From the NCBI GenBank assembly GCA_965223255.1, contig CBDCWA010000004.1, positions 2,666,001-2,730,000 on the forward strand: a DNA stretch of 64,000 nt, given 5' to 3'. Positions 1 to 8,263 of the stretch are shown here, in pieces. The stretch's first letter is position 1. Every line of letters starts with the position of its first letter. The translations under genes and the position numbers were made by a program. The notes under the pieces were generated by a model. It saw nothing but the letters and a program-made list of their open reading frames with translations, was not told the DNA's origin and made no database searches. The DNA comes from CBDCWA01 sp965223255. Lineage in GTDB: Bacteria > Pseudomonadota > Alphaproteobacteria > Rhizobiales > Hyphomicrobiaceae.

Positions 1-894
1 TCCGACGTCATCTACGAGCAGGAGTACAATGGCGCCATCACACTGGAAAAATACTGCAAGGAGCCTGGGCTTTTTTGTGGGCTGATTTTGTTGACCAGCA
101 CGCACAATGGCGAACCCTTGGCGATTATCAACGATGGCATTTTGCAGCATATGCGCGTTGCCGGCGATGGGGCGATCGGTGTCAAATACATGAGCCGACA
201 AGACTCGAAAGTCGTTGGTATGGTCGGCTCAGGCGGTATGGCGCGCACCCATATGGATGCGTTTATGGCAGTGCGTAGCATCGAAAAGCTCAATGTATTT
301 TCGCCGACGCCGGCCAATCGCGAGCGGTTCGCTGAGGAAGTGCGTCAAAAATTCGGGATCGAGGTGGTTGTTAATGACAACGCACGCGACGTCTATCGCG
401 GCGCTGACATTCTGGCTTGCCTGACCGATTCCGCTGTGCCGGTGCTCAATGGCGAATGGGTGGAGCCAGGCACGCACATCGTGAATATCGGCGGCGGCGG
501 CGGCCGACCAGATGATTCAACCTTGGCGAAGATCGATGTTTATATGCGCTTCGGCAATGCGCCAGGTCCGTGGGGGGCGCCCGAAATGGCACTGGATGAT
601 GAGTATTTCACATATGCTGCTCAGCCTGAGGACGCGCCCCACTTTAAGATGAAGCGCTCGGGCAAGCGTGGCCATGGCGCGATGTTACCAGACCGCATGG
701 TCACGCTGGAGGACATTGTAAAAGGCACCAATCGCGGCCGCAGTGATGCCGGTCAGATCACCTATTCGGAGCGTGGCAACCTGCAAGGGGCACAATTTTG
801 GGCTGTCGCCGGCGTCGCTTATGAAAAGGCGAAAGCAGCGGGCTTGGGCAATGAAGTGCCAACAGAACTGTTCCTGCAGGACATCCGCGATTAA
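1..894 (+). CDS. Ornithine cyclodeaminase / mu-crystallin family protein (5' end outside window)
   Basis: The frame is open from the first base to a TAA at 892-894, so the N-terminus is cut off by the window edge. The visible 297 residues carry a Rossmann nucleotide-binding signature (GMVGSGGMA) followed by an alanine- and aspartate-rich dinucleotide-binding half, and end in the helical region typical of ornithine cyclodeaminase/mu-crystallin proteins. Known members are NAD(P)-dependent deaminating cyclases, alanine dehydrogenases or ketimine reductases; the substrate of this one cannot be told. The first in-frame ATG (145) is inside the fold, so it is not the true start. A convergent SDR gene follows 64 bp downstream. 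Confidence 0.88.
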   Translation, partial: SDVIYEQEYNGAITLEKYCKEPGLFCGLILLTSTHNGEPLAIINDGILQHMRVAGDGAIGVKYMSRQDSKVVGMVGSGGMARTHMDAFMAVRSIEKLNVFSPTPANRERFAEEVRQKFGIEVVVNDNARDVYRGADILACLTDSAVPVLNGEWVEPGTHIVNIGGGGGRPDDSTLAKIDVYMRFGNAPGPWGAPEMALDDEYFTYAAQPEDAPHFKMKRSGKRGHGAMLPDRMVTLEDIVKGTNRGRSDAGQITYSERGNLQGAQFWAVAGVAYEKAKAAGLGNEVPTELFLQDIRD

Positions 895-958
895 GTCAAG
901 CGCTGTCAAAAGGCAGAGTCCGACGAAACTAAACTAGGCTAAGTGCCAGCACACACAG

Positions 959-1729
959 CTAGCGCATGACGTAGCCGCCATCGACCACGATGGTCTGCCC
1001 CGTCATAAAATCGCTTGCCGACGAGGCTAGGAACAGAAGCGTGCCAAGTAAATCGTCGGGCACTTGGTCCCGCTTCAAGGCCCGCGACGACAATGCAATC
1101 TTGGCGAACGGTTCGATCACATCCTGCTGCGCCAACAGCCCTTCGCTCATTGTCAATCCCGGAGCGATACCATTGACGATAATGCCTGCCGGACCCAATT
1201 CGCGGGCCAAAGCGCGCGTGAAGGCGACGATTGCCCCTTTGGATGTAACGTAGTGCAGCATCCCCGGTGTCCCGGAAAACACCGTCGCTGATGAGATGTT
1301 GATGATCTTGCCATAGCCTTGGTCTTTCATCGCCGCCAGCACCGCTTTCGCTGCATTGAATGGCCCACGCACGTTGACCGCCATTACCCCATCCCACTCG
1401 TCCACGTCCAATTGTTCGAACGGCTTTCGCTCAATCGACGCGAACAGCGCCGCATTGTTGACCAGAACGTCAACCCGCCCAAAAGCGGCCAGCGCATCGC
1501 GGACCATACCCGCGCAATCGGACGGGGAAGATACATCGGAAACCAAACCAATTGCTTCGCCGCCCGCATCTTTTACTGCCTGCACCGAATGCGATGGATC
1601 AATGACATCGGTGATGACAATCTTCGCGCCTCTTTCACCTAAGGCGCGCGCATAGGCGGCGCCAAGTCCCTGTGCGCCACCGGTAATAATCACACAGCGT
1701 CCGTCGAGCTTTGCTATATGGTCATCCAT
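959..1729 (-). CDS. Short-chain dehydrogenase/reductase (SDR)
   Basis: A 256-residue classical SDR, cytosolic and NAD(P)(H)-dependent. Visible motifs are the cofactor loop TGGAQGLG (residues 16-23), NNAA (91-94), N119, S147 and the catalytic YxxxK (Y160, K164). The C-terminus ends in the usual DGGYVMR-type tail. Length is normal for the family. An Asp follows the second beta strand (ITD, residue 41), which is usual for NAD rather than NADP preference, an inference only. It converges with the cyclodeaminase-like gene. The substrate is unknown; SDRs in catabolic islands commonly oxidise alcohols or dihydrodiols. Confidence 0.93.
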   Translation of the reverse strand: MDDHIAKLDGRCVIITGGAQGLGAAYARALGERGAKIVITDVIDPSHSVQAVKDAGGEAIGLVSDVSSPSDCAGMVRDALAAFGRVDVLVNNAALFASIERKPFEQLDVDEWDGVMAVNVRGPFNAAKAVLAAMKDQGYGKIINISSATVFSGTPGMLHYVTSKGAIVAFTRALARELGPAGIIVNGIAPGLTMSEGLLAQQDVIEPFAKIALSSRALKRDQVPDDLLGTLLFLASSASDFMTGQTIVVDGGYVMR

Positions 1730-1800
1730 CCGTTTGCAGTGCCTTGCCTTGAACAGTTCAGAATACGTGACGCCGCTACGGGATATGTTAGCGGGCCTTG

Positions 1801-2961
1801 TTAGGCGCGATCGAGAAGTTCAACCGACAGAATGGTCGGCAGATGCTTTACGACCTCCGACCAGCGATCGCCCTCATCGACGCTGGCAAAGATCGAACCG
1901 CTGTTGGTGCCGAAATATAGGCCGGCAGGATCACGTTCGTCGCGCGCCATTGCCTGGCGGAGCACCGTAAAGAAGCAGGCCTCCTGCGGCAAGCCAGCGC
2001 GCAAGTCATGCCAGGATTGGCCGCCGTCTCGAGAGCGCCACACCGCAGCCGCGGCATCAGGCGGATAGCGCCCCGCGCTATCACCATTTAATGGAATGGT
2101 CCAAATAGTCTCGGGATCGCGCGGATGAACACAAAACGGAAATCCGAACGTCGAGGGCAACCCTTTGGTAATGTCATCCCAGCTCTTGCCGCCATCAAGC
2201 GAGCGCCACACACCGTGATGATTTTGCTGATAAAGCAAATCACCGTTGCCCGGCGCCAGCATCATGTTGTGGACGCAGCCGCCGATTTCACCGTCACGCG
2301 GTGCCGCTGGATGATCGCTGGCTTCGACCGCCGCGGCATTCGATAGTCGGCTACGCCGGTCCCACGTCTTGCCGCCATCCTCGGTTGCAAAAACACCGGC
2401 GGCAGAGATCCCAACCCATAGTTTTTGCGAATCGGATGGATCAGAGACGATGGTGTGCAAGATCAGTCCGGCAGCGCCCGGGCTCCAGCTTTCGGCAGAC
2501 GGATGCTCATTCAAACCTTTGACATGGTCCCACGTCTTGCCGCCATCTTTACTCGCCAACAATGTCGCCGGTTTGGCCCCGGCGTAGAGCGTGCCATGGG
2601 CATAGCCGAGAGACCACAATTGCGAGAATGCGTCAGAGAAGGGCAGTGGTTCGTCCTGCCAGCCGATCATCGCTGCAAAGCCAGGATCGTTTGCAGCCCA
2701 ATCATCCATCGTGCCCCTGGTGAGCCGCGTTACGGCCCAGGTCTCTCCGAGATCATCAGAACGCCAGACGCCGGCGCCATGCCACTCGCCGCCGCCTGCA
2801 GCCCAAAGCGTTCCGCTGGCTGCATCGCCGATGACATGATTGATCGGCCAGCCATCGCAGTACGGGCCCTTGACCGCCCAATCGGCGCGGTTAGGGCCGC
2901 CGGAAACAAGAAACACACCCTTGGTGGTGCCAACAAGTATCGCTAGACCATTCTGGCTCAT
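1801..2961 (-). CDS. Asp-box (BNR-like) beta-propeller protein
   Basis: From the chosen ATG at 2961 the protein is about 386 residues; an extended start at 3033 is open but the ATG at 2961 has a GAGGGTG ribosome site 8 bases upstream. At least six Asp-box motifs of the S-x-D-x-G-x-T-W kind recur along the chain (for example SDDLGETW, SKDGGKTW, TEDGGKTW, SLDGGKSW, SRDGGQSW), so it folds as a sialidase/YVTN-like beta-propeller. There is no signal peptide from this start. The catalytic arginines and acid/base residues of sialidases are not evident. Proteins of this type are usually annotated as glycosyl-hydrolase-like or exo-alpha-sialidase, but activity is not supported here. Confidence 0.88.
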   Translation of the reverse strand: MSQNGLAILVGTTKGVFLVSGGPNRADWAVKGPYCDGWPINHVIGDAASGTLWAAGGGEWHGAGVWRSDDLGETWAVTRLTRGTMDDWAANDPGFAAMIGWQDEPLPFSDAFSQLWSLGYAHGTLYAGAKPATLLASKDGGKTWDHVKGLNEHPSAESWSPGAAGLILHTIVSDPSDSQKLWVGISAAGVFATEDGGKTWDRRSRLSNAAAVEASDHPAAPRDGEIGGCVHNMMLAPGNGDLLYQQNHHGVWRSLDGGKSWDDITKGLPSTFGFPFCVHPRDPETIWTIPLNGDSAGRYPPDAAAAVWRSRDGGQSWHDLRAGLPQEACFFTVLRQAMARDERDPAGLYFGTNSGSIFASVDEGDRWSEVVKHLPTILSVELLDRA

Positions 2962-3086
2962 TGTATTCACCCTCAAAACCGGGAAAATCAATTCCCCTGC
3001 GCGACCATGGATGAGCCTAACCAGCCGGCTCACTTCGGTCCAGCTGGAATGTAGACTAGAATGATTAAATCGAGGCAGCGTCAGGC

Positions 3087-3197
3087 TTAATTCGATGCAG
3101 CCGCCGCAGACGACGACTGCTCCAGGCGGCTGAGAACATCACTCGGTTGATTGGCGATCCGGCGCGTTATCGTCGCGTAGCGATACGCTTTTGGCAT
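3087..3197 (-). CDS. Possible 36-residue ORF behind the sodium channel gene
   Basis: An ORF of 36 codons from an ATG at 3197 (or 42 codons from a GTG at 3215, three bases after the channel stop) ends at TAA 3087-3089. Its product is basic in the middle (YRYATITRR) and ends in a Ser/Ala-rich tail. Close spacing to the upstream stop would allow translational coupling, but there is no good ribosome site and I recognise no family. It may be chance. Confidence 0.2.
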   Translation of the reverse strand: MPKAYRYATITRRIANQPSDVLSRLEQSSSAAAASN

Positions 3198-3217
3198 GGT
3201 GACAACGCCCGCCACCT

Positions 3218-4075
3218 CTAATCCTTGCGTTCCTTAAGACCGCTTGCGCTTTTTTCGATAACGGTCTTCATCGCGTCAAGGTCGGTTTGCAGGCGGTCGA
3301 ATCTATCGTGCAGGGCTTCTAGCTCCTGATGCGTGAACGCCTTGATTTCCGACCGGTCTTCCATCCGCGTATCTTCCTGGGCCGTTTGCATCGCGTCCAC
3401 GATAATGCCGATGAACAGGTTTAGAACCGCGAAGCTTGTAATGATAATGAAGGGGACGAAGAAGATCCAAGAGTATGGAAAGAGTTCCATGGTCGGACGC
3501 ACGATACCCATCGACCAGCTTTCAAGCGTCATAATTTGAAAAAGCGTATATGCCGATGCGGCGACAGAGCCAAACCACTCCTGCATGCGTGGATCTGCGT
3601 GTTGTCCAAAGAGCTTTGTGGTCAGCACCGCGGAAACGTAGAAGATAATGGCGAGGACGCCGATCACGGACACCATACCAGGGATCGAGTGACCGATGGC
3701 ATTGATTACTCTGCGCAGCTGCGGGACCACCGATAGCAGCCTCAAGATCCTTAAAATACGAAGGGCGCGTAGGACCGAGAAGGGACCGGATTGCGGCACC
3801 CATGCGATGGAAACGATAATCAGGTCGAACCAATTCCATCCGGAGTCAAAGAACCTAAACCGGTAGGCATAAAATTTCAGGATCAATTCTACCGTAAACG
3901 CTACCAGGATGATCTGATCGAGAAGCTTAAGCAGTGGACCGTACGATGCCATGACAGTCTTGTCGGTCTCCAGGCCTAGCGTGACGGCATTGACCAGGAT
4001 GAGTGCCGTGATCGCTTTGACAAATATTGACGATTCAACAAATTGCTCGACTTTATCCCGCGTGATCATTCCCAA
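3218..4075 (-). CDS. Bacterial voltage-gated sodium channel (NaChBac/NavAb family)
   Basis: A 285-residue single-domain, six-helix ion channel of the inner membrane that should assemble as a homotetramer. Segments S1-S3 lie at about 16-95. S4 (99-122) carries arginines every third residue (R103, R106, R109, R112) as voltage sensor. S5 is at 132-155, the pore helix at 172-182 and S6 at 200-230. The selectivity filter T183-L-E-S-W-S-M is the BacNav sodium-selective sequence, with E185 as the ring of glutamates. Residues 235-275 are charged and heptad-like, as in the C-terminal coiled coil of this family. Length matches NaChBac and NavAb. Known relatives work in motility and pH or sodium homeostasis. 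Confidence 0.95.
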   Translation of the reverse strand: MGMITRDKVEQFVESSIFVKAITALILVNAVTLGLETDKTVMASYGPLLKLLDQIILVAFTVELILKFYAYRFRFFDSGWNWFDLIIVSIAWVPQSGPFSVLRALRILRILRLLSVVPQLRRVINAIGHSIPGMVSVIGVLAIIFYVSAVLTTKLFGQHADPRMQEWFGSVAASAYTLFQIMTLESWSMGIVRPTMELFPYSWIFFVPFIIITSFAVLNLFIGIIVDAMQTAQEDTRMEDRSEIKAFTHQELEALHDRFDRLQTDLDAMKTVIEKSASGLKERKD

Positions 4076-4675
4076 GGTTCCGCTACGTTTCCAAAAACCG
4101 AATGCCCCCTGGAATCGGGGGCGGCGATAGACTGCTAAACTACTGACGGCCTGGATGGAAGCAAGATTTGGGCTGGCACACTAAAGAGCCGCGCAATCCA
4201 GCAGAAAATTGAATCGACTCTTACGTCGACACCGACGCAGTGGTAGGTCCAGGTGGCTTTCAGTGCCAACTACCACCATTTTTCGGCAATGCCGATCGGG
4301 CCTGATGCATCCCCGTAGAATTGGCCAACGGAAAACGGATGTTTGAGCCGTCGGCTGCCTGATGTGACAACGCGCGACAACTGTCCACAATGTGCCCGGC
4401 ACCTTGTCGTTTTACTGCCGGCTCTTTCTGCCTGTGCGCATCTTGGCGGTGTCAATTGTCCCAGTAAGTGCGGCCCAATTGAAGGCGGGTAATTGCATCG
4501 GCGAAGCTGCAGAGCTTATTGGTCTGCGTCGCAGTCTTGGTGGTCGCGGGCAGCGCTGCTCTCTGTTCACGGCGCACACCGCGTACTGCTATTCCAGCGT
4601 GCCATTCCTATTGCCATTTAGCGCCTGCAGTTTTGCGCGCCAGTCCGACAAAAGCCCGATCACCTCAAATATGCA
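4076..4675. other. Intergenic region between the divergent channel gene and dinB
   Basis: About 600 bp without a convincing gene; the short ORFs here have no recognisable products. It holds a GC hairpin (GCCCCC at 4104-4109, GGGGGC at 4117-4122, 7-base loop) just upstream of the channel start. A second pair of inverted arms, GTGGTAG near 4240 and CTACCAC near 4270, lies farther on. Their role is unknown. Confidence 0.5.
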
Positions 4676-4703
4676 TTGCGGCGGCTGCTTGCAAAAAACA
4701 CGT

Positions 4704-4732
4704 TTGACACGGCCAGCATTTGTTCTCTATAT
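4704..4732 (+). promoter_or_regulatory. dinB promoter
   Basis: TTGACA at 4704-4709 matches the sigma-70 -35 consensus perfectly. CTATAT at 4727-4732 (spacer 17) is a fair -10. Transcription would begin about seven bases later, at or next to the dinB ATG (4739), so the mRNA is probably leaderless. The -10 lies inside the SOS box. Confidence 0.65.
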
Positions 4733-4736
4733 GTTC
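4722..4736 (+). promoter_or_regulatory. LexA (SOS) operator, GTTC-N7-GTTC
   Basis: GTTC at 4722-4725, seven bases, then GTTC at 4733-4736: a perfect match to the direct-repeat LexA box of alphaproteobacteria. It overlaps the -10 of the dinB promoter and ends two bases before the start codon, a position where LexA would block RNA polymerase. Confidence 0.85.
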
Positions 4737-4738
4737 TT

Positions 4739-5995
4739 ATGAAGAATACACTTGAAGCCACTATACTTCATGCCGATCTGGATGCGTTCTACGCTTCGGT
4801 AGAGCAGTTGTTCGAGCCGTCGTTGAGTGGTCGGCCGATCGCGGTCGGTGGGGGCGTCGTTCTGGCCGCCTCCTACGAAGCAAAGGCCATGGGCGTTACG
4901 AGCGGGATGACTGGCAAACGTGCCAGGCAACTTTGCCCGGACCTGACATTTGTCAATGGCCGCTTTGACGATTATCAGCGCTTGGGCAATGCCGCCATTC
5001 GAATTCTTGGTGATTTCACGCCTCTCGTCGAACGGATTTCAATCGACGAAGCCTTTGCGGACGTTGCCGGCACGGAACGTCTGTTCGGTGCGCCGGTTGA
5101 AATTGCTCGTCGTATCCGACAGCGTATAAGGTCGGAGTTGGGGCTGCCGATTTCTGTGGGCGTTGCGCGCACGAAGCGTCTGGCAAAGATTGCCTCACAA
5201 GTCGCAAAACCTGATGGACTGGTGTTTGTTGAGCCTGAACGCGAAGACGACTTTCTGCGCGATCTCCCGGTTGAGTTAATGTGGGGTGTGGGCCCGGTTG
5301 CAAAAGCGCGCCTTGCTGAAGTAGGCATTTTTACGATTGGACAGCTCGCCCAAGGCCGGAGGCAACATCTAGAACACCTTTTGGGCCGTGCTGTTGGGGG
5401 GAAGTTAAGCGCACTTGCTCGAAACGGGGGCGCGCGACAGATAGAGGTGCGCCGTAAGTCCCGATCCGTTGGAGCACAATCCGCATTGGGAAGGAAGCCG
5501 GCTGTAATAGAGAACGCCGTTCCGACCCTGCGCTATTTGGCGGACCGGGTTGCCGCACGCCTGCGTACCAAATCCCGTGCTGGCCGCACCGTGACCGTGC
5601 GCGTGCGATTTGGCAATCTTCGATCCACGGCGCGCTCAATCACTCTCCGGGCGCCCATATCATCGACGGCGATCCTGGCGGAGATTGCAGAAGACCTGTT
5701 GCGTACCGCTCTGGAAGACAACAGGCACGAAAGGGAAATTTCGCTATTGGCCATTTCGGTCTCGCAACTCGAGGGCAAGTCACAACTTCAGTTGGAATTG
5801 CCATTTGAGCTGGAAGACAATGCGCGCCGACCAGGGTCGGAAATTGGTGCAGCTCGCCTCGTGACCGATCAGGCGGTTGATTCGATCCGCGATCGCTTTG
5901 GCCGTCAGGCGATTGCCTATGGAGCTGATTTTTTTGCCACGACTGGATCGGTGCCGGACGCTTTTCGGCGGCTTGCCGAGAGAGAACTTCAGTGA
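4739..5995 (+). CDS. dinB: DNA polymerase IV (Y-family translesion polymerase)
   Basis: A 418-residue Y-family DNA polymerase that copies past damaged bases. The start is fixed at the ATG at 4739, because the first catalytic strand (ILHADLDAFYASVE) begins only nine residues in and no later Met precedes it. Metal-binding residues are D13 and the SIDEAF pair D103-E104; Y18 sits at the sugar steric-gate position. Palm, fingers, thumb with helix-hairpin-helix (about 170-210) and little-finger domain (about 225-340) are all present, and length is normal. There is no Shine-Dalgarno site, and the promoter geometry implies a leaderless mRNA under LexA control. No imuA/imuB genes are nearby. Confidence 0.96.
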   Translation: MKNTLEATILHADLDAFYASVEQLFEPSLSGRPIAVGGGVVLAASYEAKAMGVTSGMTGKRARQLCPDLTFVNGRFDDYQRLGNAAIRILGDFTPLVERISIDEAFADVAGTERLFGAPVEIARRIRQRIRSELGLPISVGVARTKRLAKIASQVAKPDGLVFVEPEREDDFLRDLPVELMWGVGPVAKARLAEVGIFTIGQLAQGRRQHLEHLLGRAVGGKLSALARNGGARQIEVRRKSRSVGAQSALGRKPAVIENAVPTLRYLADRVAARLRTKSRAGRTVTVRVRFGNLRSTARSITLRAPISSTAILAEIAEDLLRTALEDNRHEREISLLAISVSQLEGKSQLQLELPFELEDNARRPGSEIGAARLVTDQAVDSIRDRFGRQAIAYGADFFATTGSVPDAFRRLAERELQ

Positions 5996-6413
5996 TTGAA
6001 AAGCCAATGTCTCTTCTTAATTGCAGCATTTCAGCGACCGGTCAGCTGTGCCTAGGCGCGATCATCAGCAGAAGTTCACGGCGGAGGAGGGGCGCAAAAG
6101 CGTTATGACCAAGTCTGACCGGCGGGCAACGTCTACGGACGAGCTGGCAGAAAGACCTATAAGCGCAAAGGCCTCGCCAGCGAACCATCGACAACCGAAC
6201 ATACGATCTCTTCCCGCCAACAGGTTCGGTACTACCGCCAAAGCGAGCGCGCCGATTCCAGCGGTTCTAGGATAATGTTGCTGGCGTCTCCTACCGTCTT
6301 TGGCTCTACAGTGATGACGTTTGGCTTTACATGACATATACGAGCGATATCATAATCGAATACCAATTAAGCATCACTCAAACCCAAAGCGCTTTCGGGA
6401 GAGGAGTTCACCT
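5996..6413. other. Intergenic region after dinB
   Basis: About 420 bp without a supported gene. It must hold the promoter of the dioxygenase at 6414, but I cannot single out convincing -35/-10 elements. Confidence 0.5.
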
Positions 6414-7121
6414 ATGGCAGACGGCGATATTCGGACTGATGACAAGGTCTGGTATGAACACTTTCTAGAGAACTACATGCCCGAGCCGCAACATCGGATT
6501 GGCGACGGCCAAATGCCATCACCGACGGCGCTCATCCACGTCTCACTTGGCACCGACAAAAACTTTGAACAGATGTGCGACTTTTACATCCGGTTCTTCA
6601 ACTGCAAAGTCACGAATTTCCGGGACAAGCGCGCCCAGGGTGGCGGTCGGGCTGCCTTCATTACGTTTGATGAATTCGATCATCGCTTTGCGATCCTCGA
6701 GAGGTCTGGCTACAGTTTTGACACCAAACGTGGCGGCATTGCCCACATCGCGTTCAAATACGCGTCGCTTAAAGACCTTATGCGTGTCTATCAACAGGCC
6801 AAAGACTGGGAAATTGCTCCAATACATTGCATAAATCATGGCCAGTCCACTTCGATCTACTACCATGATCCCGACAAAAATGAGATCGAAACCTACATTG
6901 ATAATTTCGATACGCCGCAGGAATGCACGCACTGGAAGCATTGGTATCAGTATCGGCCGGGCACAGATTTCGATATGAGTCTTGGCACATTCAATCCTGA
7001 CGACATGGCCAAACTTGTCGCGGAAGGATACGATGAAAAGATACTGCGTAATCGCGATGAGCTAATCAAACTAAAGAATGAAGGCAAGATAAGGAGTAGC
7101 AAGTGGCAACCAGGTGGCTAA
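6414..7121 (+). CDS. VOC-fold extradiol dioxygenase-like protein
   Basis: 235 residues from the ATG at 6414, which has a GAGGAG site 8 bases upstream; an ORF extension to 6321 is ignored. The single vicinal-oxygen-chelate domain carries the expected metal triad: H42 (IHVSLG), H111 (GIAHIAFKY) and E159 in the DPDKNEIE motif. This pattern is shared by type I extradiol ring-cleavage dioxygenases such as 2,3-dihydroxybiphenyl 1,2-dioxygenase and by other VOC enzymes. It probably acts in the cytosol on a catechol-type compound. The two FAH-fold genes that follow on the same strand fit a ring-cleavage-product hydrolysis step. Confidence 0.85.
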   Translation: MADGDIRTDDKVWYEHFLENYMPEPQHRIGDGQMPSPTALIHVSLGTDKNFEQMCDFYIRFFNCKVTNFRDKRAQGGGRAAFITFDEFDHRFAILERSGYSFDTKRGGIAHIAFKYASLKDLMRVYQQAKDWEIAPIHCINHGQSTSIYYHDPDKNEIETYIDNFDTPQECTHWKHWYQYRPGTDFDMSLGTFNPDDMAKLVAEGYDEKILRNRDELIKLKNEGKIRSSKWQPGG

Positions 7122-7240
7122 GGCAGCGCCCGAGACCAATAAGCGATAACGATTGAAAATATTGTGGCATGCAATAGGCGATTTGATACCGATGCCGCAC
7201 TCCAAATTAGCGATCTTCACGGCCCCGTTCCGGAGTGGTA

Positions 7241-8263
7241 ATGCGACTATCTTATGGATTATGTGAAGCTCCGTTTCTCAAACGAGAGTGCGTTTTCCTA
7301 GGTAACGCGGCGGGCGGCTGGGCTTTGTTGGACGATACATTGGCGGGAGCCGGGGTTGCTGTCAGCACGCTGGCTGGTGCCAATACCCTAGCCGGCGCGA
7401 TCAAGGTTCTATCCAGCCTATCGCACGAGCAACGGGATCGTCTCGAGGCCCAGCTCACGTCAGTGGGGCAGGCAGACGCGAGAGCAGTAGGCTCTCTTCG
7501 CCAAGTTGAGGATATGACAAAGATCATGGTTGTCGGTGGCTGGGACCCTGCCAGCAAGACCAAAGATACTTTGCAGCATACCACACCGCACGTCATGACC
7601 CGATGGATGGACCAGGACGATTTCAAGCGTCAACCGATTACTGTTTTCAAAAAGTTTCCATCTGCAATCGCCGCGCCCGGATGCGCGATAGCATTGCCAA
7701 CGGTACGTCTCGTTGGCGAGGGTCCGATCAGTGGCAAATACGTGGCAGATGCTGCCCTTGTCGTGGTGATCGGTAAACCGGCGCTGCGCATCGATCCCGC
7801 TGAGGCCAACCAGCATATATTTGGCGTCACTCTCATGCTCGACGTTTGGAATGACGACATATTCAACGAAGAAGCGCGCGTGCGCCGCGGTATGGTTGCG
7901 CGAAATTTGACAGCGCTATCACCCGTCGGGCCTTCGATTGAAACCATGCAAGACGGTCATCTGGATGATCAATGCGAGCTGGAGCTGGTTGTAGACGGCG
8001 TCACGCGGCAGCGCTTCCGGCTTGGCGAGCTTGCGTTTTCGATTCCCCAGGTCATTTCCTTTTGTTCATCTGTCGGGCTCGAGCCTGGCGACATGATTGC
8101 TTTTGGCGCACGCATTGCCAATGGGTCGGGAGCAGGTCCGCTTGAAACACCTGCGCCAATTGCACCTGGCCAAGACATTGTGGTTCGTGGCGGCAGGCTT
8201 TGTGAACTCAGCGCGACGGTGGTGGCTGGCAATGGCTATTGCGACCCTCAAGGAGAGAAATGA
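7241..8263 (+). CDS. Degenerate fumarylacetoacetate hydrolase (FAH) family protein
   Basis: 340 residues from the ATG at 7241 (GGAG 5 bases upstream). The C-terminal two thirds align by eye with the FAH-fold neighbour at 8263: ADAALVVVIGK for YEVEMAVVIGK, an LDVWNDD strand for YNDLSARD, and the closing GLEPGDMIAFGA for GLEPGDIISTGT. In normal FAH enzymes E-x-E plus a later Asp hold the metal. Here the pair reads D-x-A, while the later Asp is kept, so metal binding is doubtful. The tail TGTPGG loop is also changed. Its stop overlaps the next start (ATGATG), so the pair is translationally coupled and could form a hetero-oligomer. It may be a non-catalytic partner or a hydratase-like paralogue. 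Confidence 0.85.
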   Translation: MRLSYGLCEAPFLKRECVFLGNAAGGWALLDDTLAGAGVAVSTLAGANTLAGAIKVLSSLSHEQRDRLEAQLTSVGQADARAVGSLRQVEDMTKIMVVGGWDPASKTKDTLQHTTPHVMTRWMDQDDFKRQPITVFKKFPSAIAAPGCAIALPTVRLVGEGPISGKYVADAALVVVIGKPALRIDPAEANQHIFGVTLMLDVWNDDIFNEEARVRRGMVARNLTALSPVGPSIETMQDGHLDDQCELELVVDGVTRQRFRLGELAFSIPQVISFCSSVGLEPGDMIAFGARIANGSGAGPLETPAPIAPGQDIVVRGGRLCELSATVVAGNGYCDPQGEK

